DNA from: Acinetobacter halotolerans
Lineage (GTDB): Bacteria; Pseudomonadota; Gammaproteobacteria; Pseudomonadales; Moraxellaceae
Reading direction: 5' to 3'
Length of the DNA: 64,000 nt
Assembly (NCBI RefSeq): GCF_004208515.1
Contig: NZ_SGIM01000004.1
Coordinates: 62,001-126,000, forward strand
The notes under the pieces were generated by a model. It ran no database searches and was not told the DNA's origin. It was given only the letters and a program-made list of their open reading frames with translations. Positions 57,664 through 64,000 of the stretch are shown piece after piece (position 1 is the first letter of the stretch; the number at the start of each line of letters is the position of its first letter). The position numbers were made by a program, and so were the translations under genes.

Positions 57664-57737
57664 GTAAACACTTTGTGTTAAACAAATGATTTGACTTTAG
57701 GAAACATCATGTTTACTATTAACTAAACAAACGTTTA
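57664..57737. promoter_or_regulatory. Repressor/Cro operator array (oR-like)
   Basis: Three sites built from AAAC...GTTT half-sites: 57664-57683 (GTAAACAC...GTTAAAC), 57702-57716 (AAACATCATGTTTAC) and 57724-57737 (TAAACAAACGTTTA). They fill the gap between the divergent repressor and Cro-like genes. Confidence 0.75.
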
Positions 57738-57749
57738 CTAGAGGCGACC

Positions 57750-57944
57750 ATGTCTATCGAAGCTGATAAAGAAATTCTCTTACGGCTTGGTGGCTCTACA
57801 AGAGTGGCAGAGCTACTGGGCTTCAAAGATAAACAGCGAGTTCAAAACTGGATGACTAGAGGGATACCAGCGAAGGTAAAACTCCAATATCCACATTTAT
57901 TTCTTAACCAAAACATTCAGAGCAGCAAAGCTTCCGCTGCTTAA
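57750..57944 (+). CDS. Cro-like repressor
   Basis: A 64-residue YdaS/Cro-type protein with Gly-Gly-Ser-Thr-Arg-Val-Ala-Glu-Leu-Leu-Gly near 14-24 and Asn-Trp-Met-Thr-Arg-Gly-Ile-Pro near 38-45. First gene of the rightward operon, divergent from the repressor; should favour lytic growth. GAGG lies 6 bases upstream. Confidence 0.83.
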   Translation: MSIEADKEILLRLGGSTRVAELLGFKDKQRVQNWMTRGIPAKVKLQYPHLFLNQNIQSSKASAA

Positions 57945-57954
57945 GGCCAAACAA

Positions 57955-58230
57955 ATGAGTCTCGAAAAAAAATCTACGCATGTGCGTTTGTCTCCTGAAA
58001 ACCACGAACGAGCAAAAGTTCTGGCTGAAATTAAAGGTAAAGACCTTGCTCAATATCTCGCTTATTTACTTGAGAAAGAAATAGCGGGTGAGTGGCATGT
58101 ACTTAATTTACAAGCAAAATCATTTGAGCGCTTGGGATTAGGCGCTTTGATGCGGGATCTCTCTACAGAAGTAATTTTTGCTGAGGGATTGGAAGGGAAT
58201 CACAGGGATTTAGACAAAGAAAAAGCCTGA
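57955..58230 (+). CDS. CII-position phage regulator, ribbon-helix-helix-like
   Basis: A 91-residue protein with Thr-His-Val-Arg-Leu-Ser-Pro-Glu-Asn-His-Glu near residues 8-18, a strand-helix pattern of ribbon-helix-helix proteins. It holds the place of cII between cro and O. AAGG precedes the start. Confidence 0.65.
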   Translation: MSLEKKSTHVRLSPENHERAKVLAEIKGKDLAQYLAYLLEKEIAGEWHVLNLQAKSFERLGLGALMRDLSTEVIFAEGLEGNHRDLDKEKA

Positions 58231-58247
58231 TGTACAAGATCAGGCTT
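58222..58247 (+). terminator. Hairpin after the CII-position gene
   Basis: AAGCCTGAT pairs with ATCAGGCTT around a 7-base loop. No T run, so perhaps an attenuator or nut-like structure. Confidence 0.5.
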
Positions 58248-58274
58248 CGGTATTCATCAATTAGGAACCAATGA

Positions 58275-59165
58275 ATGAAATCAAATTTAGCACATAAGCA
58301 GGAGGAGGACAACGTTATTACGTTGCACCCATCTACTGCGTTGAAAAAAGAGCGACAAGCTATGTCAAAGAAAGAAGAGGGCTATACCAGAATGCCTAAC
58401 TCTTTAATTGACGACCAGATAATGGCGCAATTAAACGATAAGGCTTTTAAATGCCTAATGCTCATAGTGCGTCAAACGTCTGGTTTTGATCGTGCATTTC
58501 ACACAATAGCAATTACTCAGTTTCAGAAATACTGTGGCATCAAAAAACGTGACACGGTTATGTCATGCATCAAGGAACTCGAAGACAAAAAAATCGTTCT
58601 TGTTAATCGTAAAACTGGGTGTTTAAACGAGTATTCAATCAACCCTAACCAGTCCCAGCAAACGGTACTACCATCAAACAGTACTAGTACCATTAAAGGT
58701 GACGGGACTAGTACCGCGAAACGGGATGGGACCAGTCCCGTCAAACGGGGCACTATTAAAGAAACACTTAAAGAAACACTTAAAGAAAATATATATGTCG
58801 TGTTTGAGTTCTGGAAAGCAACTTTCAACAGCCAAAAAACTGTACTCACAGAAAAACGCAAAAAGAAAATCGAAGCGCGTCTTGAGCAAGGTTATTCAGT
58901 TGAAGACATCAAGCTTGCAATCACAAATTGCTCTAAGTCTGATTACCACATGGGCAAAAATGATCGTGGCACTGTCTACAACGATATCGAATTGATTTGT
59001 CGTGAACCTGAAAAGCTAGACCGATTCATCAGCATGAGCACACCAGTTCAATCAAAAACAACTCAACCAGTTCTGGACAACAGAAACGTAAACGACGCAT
59101 GGGCACAAACCCAGACTCATTACGAAAATGTTGGGCCTGTTGAACTAGAGGAGTGGATGGTATGA
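58275..59165 (+). CDS. Phage replication initiator, O-like
   Basis: A 296-residue initiator with an N-terminal Rep_O-type winged-helix region (about 40-120, Tyr-Thr-Arg-Met-Pro-Asn-Ser-Leu-Ile-Asp and Ile-Thr-Gln-Phe-Gln-Lys-Tyr-Cys-Gly-Ile). Residues 137-160 contain three 8-residue repeats encoded by 24-bp DNA iterons. The C-terminal part should bind the helicase loader encoded next. AGGAAC precedes the start. The gene overlaps the next by ATGA. Confidence 0.88.
   Translation: MKSNLAHKQEEDNVITLHPSTALKKERQAMSKKEEGYTRMPNSLIDDQIMAQLNDKAFKCLMLIVRQTSGFDRAFHTIAITQFQKYCGIKKRDTVMSCIKELEDKKIVLVNRKTGCLNEYSINPNQSQQTVLPSNSTSTIKGDGTSTAKRDGTSPVKRGTIKETLKETLKENIYVVFEFWKATFNSQKTVLTEKRKKKIEARLEQGYSVEDIKLAITNCSKSDYHMGKNDRGTVYNDIELICREPEKLDRFISMSTPVQSKTTQPVLDNRNVNDAWAQTQTHYENVGPVELEEWMV
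58680..58739 (+). repeat. Replication-origin iterons inside the O-like gene
   Basis: Three quasi-palindromes, AGTACTAGTACC (58680), GGGACTAGTACC (58704) and GGGACCAGTCCC (58728), start exactly 24 bp apart. Confidence 0.8.
58756..58796 (+). repeat. AT-rich 12-bp tandem repeats beside the iterons
   Basis: TTAAAGAAACAC at 58756 and 58768 and TTAAAGAAAATA at 58780, running into ATATATATG. It resembles the strand-opening element beside lambda ori iterons. Confidence 0.75.
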
Positions 59166-59905
59166 ATGCGATGTTCAATGCCGAGATTCTTCAAAGTCAA
59201 AAGATTTGCCCAGATCACAAAACTCAAATGATTGTGATGTTTGGGCGTGAAACTTGCCCAGCTTGCGCAGTTGAGTATGTGAACAAATCAAACAAAGAAC
59301 ATGAGAAACAAGTCAATCGCCAAGTTTGTGAGAAACACTTTGCTGGGGCGATGCTACCAAAGCGTCATGAAAATTCTGGATTCAGAAATTACACGACTGA
59401 ATTGGCTGGTCAGAAAAATGCGCTAACCCAAACCGCAAACTACGCAAAGAAAATCGTGAATGGCTCTGTGGTCAATCTTGTGATGGTCGGTAGTACTGGT
59501 ACAGGGAAAACCCATTTGTCATGCGCTACGGCCCGTACTTTGCTAGCAAAAGGAAAATACGCTCGCTACATCACATCTGAAGACATGGCTCAGAAGATCA
59601 TGAAAGCATGGGACAAGGACACTAAGGACCAGTCAGAAGCATCGGTGATCTATGAGTTCACTCAATACGACTTATTGATTCTTGACGAGTATGGATTGCA
59701 TGACCGTGAAAAGCGCTTAGAGCTAGTTCACAAAGTTCTTTACTCACGTTATGACGATGCCAAAGCAACAATGCTGATTTCAAACATGACGCTTGATCAG
59801 CTCAAAGCAGATCTTGGTGATCGTTTGTGGTCCAGATTCCAGCATGGCGGCTTAACAATCGTTGAGTGCAATTGGAATGACGGAAGAGTGGGAGGTGCAG
59901 CGTGA
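59162..59905 (+). CDS. DnaC-like helicase loader ATPase (P-like role)
   Basis: A 247-residue AAA+ ATPase. N-terminal cysteines (Cys-Pro-x2-... Cys-Pro-Ala-Cys, residues 16-35) look like a zinc site; Walker A Gly-Ser-Thr-Gly-Thr-Gly-Lys-Thr-His is near 111-119, Walker B Leu-Leu-Ile-Leu-Asp-Glu-Tyr-Gly near 175. It should load the host helicase at the phage origin. The start at 59162 overlaps the O-like stop (ATGA). Confidence 0.9.
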   Translation: MNAMFNAEILQSQKICPDHKTQMIVMFGRETCPACAVEYVNKSNKEHEKQVNRQVCEKHFAGAMLPKRHENSGFRNYTTELAGQKNALTQTANYAKKIVNGSVVNLVMVGSTGTGKTHLSCATARTLLAKGKYARYITSEDMAQKIMKAWDKDTKDQSEASVIYEFTQYDLLILDEYGLHDREKRLELVHKVLYSRYDDAKATMLISNMTLDQLKADLGDRLWSRFQHGGLTIVECNWNDGRVGGAA

Positions 59906-60126
59906 AAGTACAAGTCCGAGTTACCGATATTAACCGCCAGAAGATGCAATTCACTGTTGAAGCAATCGATGGCTCAAATTTGATATTAAAAAGATCATTT
60001 CAATTCAAGACTGAATCAAAAAAACATATTGAATCGGTGATCAATAAGGAACTTAAAACATTCAATAAGCCATCGTATGGCGGGATTGAAATTGTATTTA
60101 TGTGTCGATTAGGAGTGTTGTCATGA
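59902..60126 (+). CDS. Hypothetical phage protein, 74 residues
   Basis: A small basic beta-rich protein starting with GTG in a GTGA overlap with the loader's stop. Unknown function. Confidence 0.65.
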   Translation: MKVQVRVTDINRQKMQFTVEAIDGSNLILKRSFQFKTESKKHIESVINKELKTFNKPSYGGIEIVFMCRLGVLS

Positions 60127-60326
60127 GAGCCGCAAACGATAACAAAACGCTTGATTGGATTGAAGAAATAGGTGTTGCCAAGTATGAGCACAAATTCACA
60201 CACGGCACAGTCTACGCATACAACAAACACAAATGCCGCTGTGAGTTTTGCAAAGAGGCTAAATCAATTAGCAATCAGCGCGCAGCACTCAAGAAAGCCG
60301 TAGTGGCTCAGGGGGTGATGGTATGA
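60123..60326 (+). CDS. Small Cys-containing phage protein, 67 residues
   Basis: A His/Cys pattern, Lys-His-Lys-Cys-Arg-Cys-Glu-Phe-Cys-Lys-Glu-Ala, resembles a small zinc-binding or HNH-like knuckle. The ATG at 60123 has GGAG 7 bases upstream and overlaps the previous stop. Confidence 0.68.
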   Translation: MRAANDNKTLDWIEEIGVAKYEHKFTHGTVYAYNKHKCRCEFCKEAKSISNQRAALKKAVVAQGVMV

Positions 60327-60628
60327 GTCATCTAAACAATCAAAATATGGATTGGTGTGAGTCGATTATTGATACAGGCTCATTGATTGCACTTAATCAA
60401 GAAATTGCGGTCGGTAGGACGCTAAACATTTTGTACTTCGCAGCCAATCAGACAACACCATTTCAAGCTGGGAATGTAGTTGGTTTGGTGGATGAAGTCT
60501 CAAATTCAACAATCACTAGATATCTAAACACTCTAGTCAAATTACAGCTCTTAGAAAAAGTTACTTGCTTCAAGTATCAGGCGACAGCTCGGGCTAAGAA
60601 AATGATGAACATTGGAGGTGCTCAATGA
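60323..60628 (+). CDS. Winged-helix phage protein, 101 residues
   Basis: The segment Ser-Asn-Ser-Thr-Ile-Thr-Arg-Tyr-Leu-Asn-Thr-Leu-Val-Lys-Leu-Gln-Leu-Leu-Glu looks like the recognition helix and wing of a winged-helix DNA-binding protein. ATGA overlap on both sides. Confidence 0.68.
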   Translation: MSHLNNQNMDWCESIIDTGSLIALNQEIAVGRTLNILYFAANQTTPFQAGNVVGLVDEVSNSTITRYLNTLVKLQLLEKVTCFKYQATARAKKMMNIGGAQ

Positions 60629-60942
60629 ACAAGAAAAAACAACTTAGAACTTGGTTGGATATCGGTGTTGGGCGAGGTACAGCATTGGCAAACGCGATGC
60701 GTGTTAGTCGACAGTTTATTCACAGCACTTCACAAGGAAAGGCAGGTATTTCAGATCACCAATGGGCGGCAATAACTTTTGCAATGAACATTGTGGAGCT
60801 TGATGAGATGCGCAGCCAAAAGAGTATTGAGCACAACATCGTTAAAGCAGCTCGCAACAGTCACAACAAAGATAGTGAGATCAAGAACATGTCTTTGGTT
60901 GAATTGGATAAGTGGGTTGATGTGTTGGGGAGAGTGGCATGA
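60625..60942 (+). CDS. Cro/C1-like HTH phage protein, 105 residues
   Basis: Gly-Arg-Gly-Thr-Ala-Leu-Ala-Asn-Ala-Met-Arg-Val-Ser-Arg-Gln-Phe-Ile-His near 16-33 is a helix-turn-helix, followed by Gly-Lys-Ala-Gly-Ile-Ser as in Cro-like proteins. Probable DNA binder of the nin-type region. Confidence 0.7.
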   Translation: MNKKKQLRTWLDIGVGRGTALANAMRVSRQFIHSTSQGKAGISDHQWAAITFAMNIVELDEMRSQKSIEHNIVKAARNSHNKDSEIKNMSLVELDKWVDVLGRVA

Positions 60943-61097
60943 ACTACAGAACAATGATGACGCTAAGAAGTAAATATAATCAGGGGCTTAGAACAGAAGA
61001 AACTAAGCTGGCTAATCGAATGTACTTGAAGTTGAGAAGTTGCGGGTTGTTGAAAGCCGTTACTAAACGTGACTCAAGTGACGGAGAAGGGCGATGA
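60939..61097 (+). CDS. Small basic phage protein, 52 residues
   Basis: ATGA overlap with the previous stop and with the next start; rich in Arg, Lys and Leu. Contains Leu-Lys-Leu-Arg-Ser-Cys-Gly-Leu-Leu-Lys, suggesting a short helix-turn structure. Function unknown. Confidence 0.65.
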   Translation: MNYRTMMTLRSKYNQGLRTEETKLANRMYLKLRSCGLLKAVTKRDSSDGEGR

Positions 61098-61315
61098 AAG
61101 ACCTTAGATTCAACATGAAAATTGAAGCTTTAACAACTGCTGCTGTAATGATTGATGAGATATCTGCTGGGGGATTGACTAATGAGCACCTTGGACTTTC
61201 AGAGGAAGAATTTCAAGTATTCCTTTCTGAGTGCTCAAAGCTGGGGAAAAGCCTAAACAAGCAGGCCATTCGTTTACTTAAAAAACGTAGAGACAACCAG
61301 GAGCAAAGCCAATGA
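61094..61315 (+). CDS. Small helical phage protein, 73 residues
   Basis: Helical with a basic C-terminus. ATGA overlaps on both sides keep it in the chain. Unknown function. Confidence 0.65.
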   Translation: MKDLRFNMKIEALTTAAVMIDEISAGGLTNEHLGLSEEEFQVFLSECSKLGKSLNKQAIRLLKKRRDNQEQSQ

Positions 61316-61971
61316 ATGCGATCCAATTCATAAAAGAGCACGGTGTTGATAAGGCGAGGGAAGTTGTTGAGGGTGCGCCTGAAGCATCAACTGCTTTCAA
61401 TAGTGTTTCTGGCTCAACTATTTATTACCAGCTATGCGACAACTGGTGGTGGTACAACCCACTAAAGAAAGAGTGGGAGATGGACTATAGCAAGTCTATG
61501 CGAATTAACCTTTCGGACCTCAAGCGCGTCGTGGAGAGCGTGGAACTTATTGGAAATATCAAATCAGGTGTGAGTTATAAGTTTCATCCGAAAACTCAAG
61601 ATGAGTATGAGCAATTTAAGGAACTTTTATATTCAATTAGTTGCATGTGTCAGCACGACTCATACGAGAACATTCAAACAATCACTATTAGAAGTTTTTA
61701 CTTTAACTGTTATGCAACGACGGATTTATCTATTGGTGATTGCACAGAAATAAGTCTGAATCAGCTAAAACAAGCCATCGCAGACTACGAGGCAATCTAT
61801 TCAAATGATGTGACGCACGAATTGAGCTTTGGTATTTCTCTTATGCCGTCAGAACGCCTTGCTTGTATTGATTTAACGCCAAGACCTGTAATTGACTGCG
61901 AAACCCTAGACTTTCCCGAAGATTATACGAGTCCTAATTGCAAGAAAATCGACTTGGAGCAGGTGAAGTGA
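61312..61971 (+). CDS. Hypothetical phage protein, 219 residues
   Basis: An acidic protein with a Trp-Trp-Trp-Tyr-Asn-Pro cluster near 45-50 and several paired cysteines. Repeats of an Asn-Leu-Ser-Asp-Leu-Lys / Ser-Leu-Asn-Gln-Leu-Lys type motif near 65 and 150 hint at an internal duplication. Not recognised. Confidence 0.68.
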   Translation: MNAIQFIKEHGVDKAREVVEGAPEASTAFNSVSGSTIYYQLCDNWWWYNPLKKEWEMDYSKSMRINLSDLKRVVESVELIGNIKSGVSYKFHPKTQDEYEQFKELLYSISCMCQHDSYENIQTITIRSFYFNCYATTDLSIGDCTEISLNQLKQAIADYEAIYSNDVTHELSFGISLMPSERLACIDLTPRPVIDCETLDFPEDYTSPNCKKIDLEQVK

Positions 61972-62369
61972 TGAGAAGTGAATTTGAGAAGTGGTATGTA
62001 GACACTTACTACACAACCAATGAATTAGTACCACCTGCGGATTTATTCAACTGTTATGAGGATACATATCTCAATAACGATGTGTATCACCAAAACCTTG
62101 TTTGGCAACACCAACAATCCAAAGTGGATGAGCTGAAAAAGCGGGTGGATGCGTTTAAAGATCACGCTGCAATGCTCAGAGAAGCGGCTAAATCACATGC
62201 ATATACAGAGCGTGAGCAGAATATCCTGCTTAGTCAGGCGGATGACATTGATAAGATTTTAGAAGTAGAGCAAGCGCTCAAGGGTGATCAATACGATAAA
62301 CATCGTGAGAAAGCAGAACAGGCTATTTCAAATGGCGCAAGTCTGACTAACCATAGGATTGAGTTATGA
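61971..62369 (+). CDS. Hypothetical phage protein with coiled coil, 132 residues
   Basis: Opens with Glu-Phe-Glu-Lys-Trp-Tyr, a common start of small phage accessory proteins, then a coiled coil. ATG at 61971 shares bases with the previous stop (TGATG) and has AGGTGA upstream; a frame from 61938 is less likely. Confidence 0.68.
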   Translation: MRSEFEKWYVDTYYTTNELVPPADLFNCYEDTYLNNDVYHQNLVWQHQQSKVDELKKRVDAFKDHAAMLREAAKSHAYTEREQNILLSQADDIDKILEVEQALKGDQYDKHREKAEQAISNGASLTNHRIEL

Positions 62370-62770
62370 ACACTACATTCAAAGATTCTCAGCGCATTAG
62401 ATTAAAACATGTGGCGCGTTCAAGTGTGCCACAGAAGTTTAAGAAGACAACGAGCAAAGGCGAATTAATGCTTTGCCAGCAGCTAGACATAATGAAAATC
62501 GACTATGTGCAGGAGTATCGATTTAATCCTGATCGCAGATGGAAAGCAGACTTTCGCATTGAAGGATATCAAATCCTTGTTGAAGTCGAAGGTGGTGCGT
62601 TTAGCAATGGTCGTCATACACGTGGCGAAGGTTACACGTCTGATTGCGAGAAGTACTCAACAGCGGCTGCAATGGGCTGGACTGTGATCAGAGGCACTAC
62701 GAATCAAGTTAAAGAGGGATTGGTGCTTAAGTGGATTGAGTTGGCTATGGCAAGGGCGGAGGTGGCGTGA
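62366..62770 (+). CDS. Phage PD-(D/E)XK-type endonuclease
   Basis: A 134-residue nuclease-like protein. Glu at Ser-Lys-Gly-Glu-Leu (near 32), Arg-Trp-Lys-Ala-Asp-Phe-Arg (Asp near 61) and Ile-Leu-Val-Glu-Val-Glu-Gly-Gly (near 70-77) form the Asp...Glu-x-(Glu/Lys) core, close to DUF559/Vsr-type small nucleases; Gly-Arg-His-Thr-Arg-Gly-Glu-Gly-Tyr follows. Its place before Q fits a Holliday-junction-resolving role like lambda Rap. Specific substrate is uncertain. Confidence 0.78.
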   Translation: MNTTFKDSQRIRLKHVARSSVPQKFKKTTSKGELMLCQQLDIMKIDYVQEYRFNPDRRWKADFRIEGYQILVEVEGGAFSNGRHTRGEGYTSDCEKYSTAAAMGWTVIRGTTNQVKEGLVLKWIELAMARAEVA

Positions 62771-63027
62771 TGGATATAGAGTGGATTAATAAGCAAAGAG
62801 AAGAACTTGATCGGCTTCTTGGCAGTAAGTTCGATAAGAACACAATTAAGTTTGGAGTCCAGTTGCTGTCTGATCAAAAGGTCGGTGCAGCAATGGATAT
62901 TGGCTTTGCAAGCTTTGATCGTACACCAGAAGACAAGAAGTTTTTGCTAGAAAAGATCAAGGTTCTTGAAGAAGAAAACAAAGAGTTAAAACGCAAATTA
63001 GTTATGAAAACTCTAGCATATAGATAA
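62770..63027 (+). CDS. Hypothetical phage protein with C-terminal coiled coil, 85 residues
   Basis: A helical protein ending in a coiled coil (about 55-80). ATG at 62770 overlaps the nuclease stop (TGATG); the GTG at 62767 is an alternative. Confidence 0.65.
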   Translation: MDIEWINKQREELDRLLGSKFDKNTIKFGVQLLSDQKVGAAMDIGFASFDRTPEDKKFLLEKIKVLEEENKELKRKLVMKTLAYR

Positions 63028-63040
63028 TTGAGGTGGCGGT

Positions 63041-63481
63041 ATGAATGCGGCAGTAAACACAAAAGTTATGGATTGGACAAAATATACAATTGACGGATGG
63101 TTAGAGCAGTTCGGCGCTTGGTGTGAAACTGTGCGCATGAAAGGTGGTGATTTGCCTGATGGTCTGCATATCAATCAAATCTACTGGTTGATGCGTGAGG
63201 CAGGAAAGGAGATGCCAAAAGGTAAGTCTTATATTCGCTGTGAGATCGATGACTATGAGGCTGATCAAGTGCAAAACCTCATTCGCTCTGTCTTTAACTC
63301 AAACAAGGTAGATTACACAACCAAGTTTGCTCTTATGTGTCTTGTTAAATGCAAGGTTGAGAATCGCTCATTGAGCATGGTGGCTGATATAACGAATCAA
63401 TCAAAGGCGCAGGTGAATATCATGGTGAGTTGTGCTAGATTTTATCTTCTCGGTAAATATAACTTTTTAAAAATAGGCTAA
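63041..63481 (+). CDS. Q-like late antitermination protein
   Basis: A 146-residue protein. The N-terminal half has Trp and acidic residues as in phage antiterminator Q proteins; the C-terminal part (Leu-Ser-Met-Val-Ala-Asp-Ile-Thr-Asn-Gln-Ser-Lys-Ala-Gln-Val-Asn) is a sigma-region-4-like helix-turn-helix. GAGGTGGCGG precedes the start. It is followed by a strong promoter and early terminator, the site of Q action in lambda. Family assignment rests on position and HTH, not on a diagnostic motif. Confidence 0.68.
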   Translation: MNAAVNTKVMDWTKYTIDGWLEQFGAWCETVRMKGGDLPDGLHINQIYWLMREAGKEMPKGKSYIRCEIDDYEADQVQNLIRSVFNSNKVDYTTKFALMCLVKCKVENRSLSMVADITNQSKAQVNIMVSCARFYLLGKYNFLKIG

Positions 63482-63484
63482 GAC

Positions 63485-63655
63485 ATGTATAAAACAGAAT
63501 TGATTAAATCACAAACAGCGAATGGAATAAAAAACAGAGTTCAAGCATGGCTTGATGATCAGAGCAGTCAAAATGCAAGACTTAAGCTTATCTCTGTGAG
63601 TTATACATTTGAACATGATCAAGGATACAGAGCATTTATTACTTATTTTGATTAA
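63485..63655 (+). CDS. Small phage protein, 56 residues
   Basis: ATG 3 bases after the Q-like stop; a short helix-strand protein with Trp and several Tyr. Reads through to a stop just before the late promoter. Unknown function. Confidence 0.6.
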   Translation: MYKTELIKSQTANGIKNRVQAWLDDQSSQNARLKLISVSYTFEHDQGYRAFITYFD

Positions 63656-63656
63656 C

Positions 63657-63685
63657 TTGACCGTTTAAACGCGGAATGATATATT
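63657..63685 (+). promoter_or_regulatory. Candidate late promoter (pR'-like)
   Basis: TTGACC (63657-63662), 17-bp spacer, TATATT (63680-63685): a strong sigma-70 promoter directly after the Q-like region. A second TATAGT (63691-63696) lies close by. Confidence 0.75.
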
Positions 63686-63690
63686 TCTGT

Positions 63691-63862
63691 TATAGTGGAC
63701 GAAGTTATAGTAATTCACTAATAAGTGGAGATACGCGTAATGGCGATGCTGTCAGACACCACTTTAAAAAAACTGGAGACCCAGTTTAAGAACTGACAAA
63801 TCTTTGGCTGCTGGAAAGACAGCATAAAATATTAAAGCTCATCGAAAGGTGGGCTTTTTTGT
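63691..63862 (+). ncRNA. Candidate 6S-like leader RNA before the late genes
   Basis: The transcript from the late promoter would run about 165-170 nt to the terminator. It can form AAACTGG-AGAC-CCAGTTT (63769-63787), enclosed by a GTCAG/CTGAC pairing (63751-63755 with 63792-63796), and a GCTG/CAGC hairpin near 63807-63823. It contains an 18-codon frame (63740-63796). Confidence 0.5.
63834..63860 (+). terminator. Early terminator of the late transcript (tR'-like)
   Basis: AAAGCTCATC-GAAA-GGTGGGCTTT with several G-U pairs and six T. Read-through would need the antiterminator. Nothing recognisable follows to the window end. Confidence 0.8.
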
Positions 63863-64000
63863 TGTCTTAAATCCAACTAAAAACAATTAAAGTAATTTAC
63901 AATAGAGAATATTTACTATTGAGAATCAATAACTTACAACACAATAAAGCTTGCTTGTTTTGTTTTGATCATGCATATTAACTATTCATTTATTTGGATG

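Larger units (their letters stand above)
52044..64000. mobile_element. Lambda-like prophage, early region (continues past the right edge)
   Basis: A leftward recombination operon (52044-56722), an S24 repressor/Cro immunity switch (56797-57944), replication genes (58275-59905), a chain of small overlapping genes, a Q-like antiterminator and a late promoter follow lambda order. The left boundary lies within about 140 bases after groEL. No integrase, lysis, packaging or structural gene is in the window. attL could not be pinned because its partner is outside. Confidence 0.92.

Noticed and set aside
58680..58739. 24-bp spaced repeats as a CRISPR array
   Set aside because: They lie in frame inside a replication gene, are shorter than CRISPR repeats, and there are no spacers or cas genes.

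Overview
The window reads as an Acinetobacter chromosome. It is AT-rich, it carries divergent pobR/pobA and the complete hcaABCDEFG-hcaK-hcaR set described from Acinetobacter baylyi, and it has typical housekeeping genes (GTP-type pckG, groESL, folD, glpKRD). It is not the ADP1 arrangement, because benzyl-alcohol genes (areC, areB) sit between pob and hca.

Layout. 1-6.2 kb: a lipid-related locus (FadL-type porin, BASS symporter, exported M20 amidohydrolase, AraC-type regulator, membrane di-iron desaturase/hydroxylase). Both + strand promoters in it carry the same pair of 21-bp-spaced direct repeats, which points to one AraC regulon. 6.5-8.2 kb: malic enzyme. 8.3-24.5 kb: aromatic catabolism. 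Plant-derived hydroxycinnamates are taken up (HcaE, HcaK), freed from esters (HcaG), activated (HcaC), cleaved (HcaA) and oxidised (HcaB) to hydroxybenzoates. PobA then makes protocatechuate, and AreB/AreC feed in benzyl alcohols. Candidate operators for PobR and HcaR are visible. 24.8-39.1 kb: ordinary genes, including a PhoD phosphatase enclosed between two near-identical 155-bp copies of a terminator plus tRNA-Leu(UAA), tRNA-Cys, folD and the glycerol-3-phosphate regulon glpK-glpR-glpD. 39.2-41.4 kb: a TonB-dependent receptor with a Fur-box-like site.

41.4-45.7 kb is an accessory island of small AT-rich genes that looks like an orphan polymorphic-toxin immunity array. It has Imm11/Imm43-like, CdiI-like and Imm8-like genes, a broken immunity-gene start, a headless toxin-like C-terminal tip just before an immunity gene, and a tandem pair of mosaic lipoproteins. 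45.8-51.9 kb: pckG, a DAG-kinase-like gene overlapping a phosphoesterase gene, and groESL with a heat-shock promoter.

52.0-64.0 kb is the early half of a lambda-like prophage abutting groEL. The leftward arm holds RecT, a YqaJ-type exonuclease and small genes. The immunity region has an S24 repressor and Cro-like protein with repeated AAAC/GTTT operators on both sides. The rightward arm holds a replication initiator with 24-bp iterons inside its gene, a DnaC-like loader, a chain of overlapping nin-type genes, a Q-like antiterminator, and a strong promoter followed by an early terminator (a pR'-6S-tR' layout). No integrase or structural genes are in the window, so the prophage runs off the right edge. 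All reading is by eye; no searches were run.
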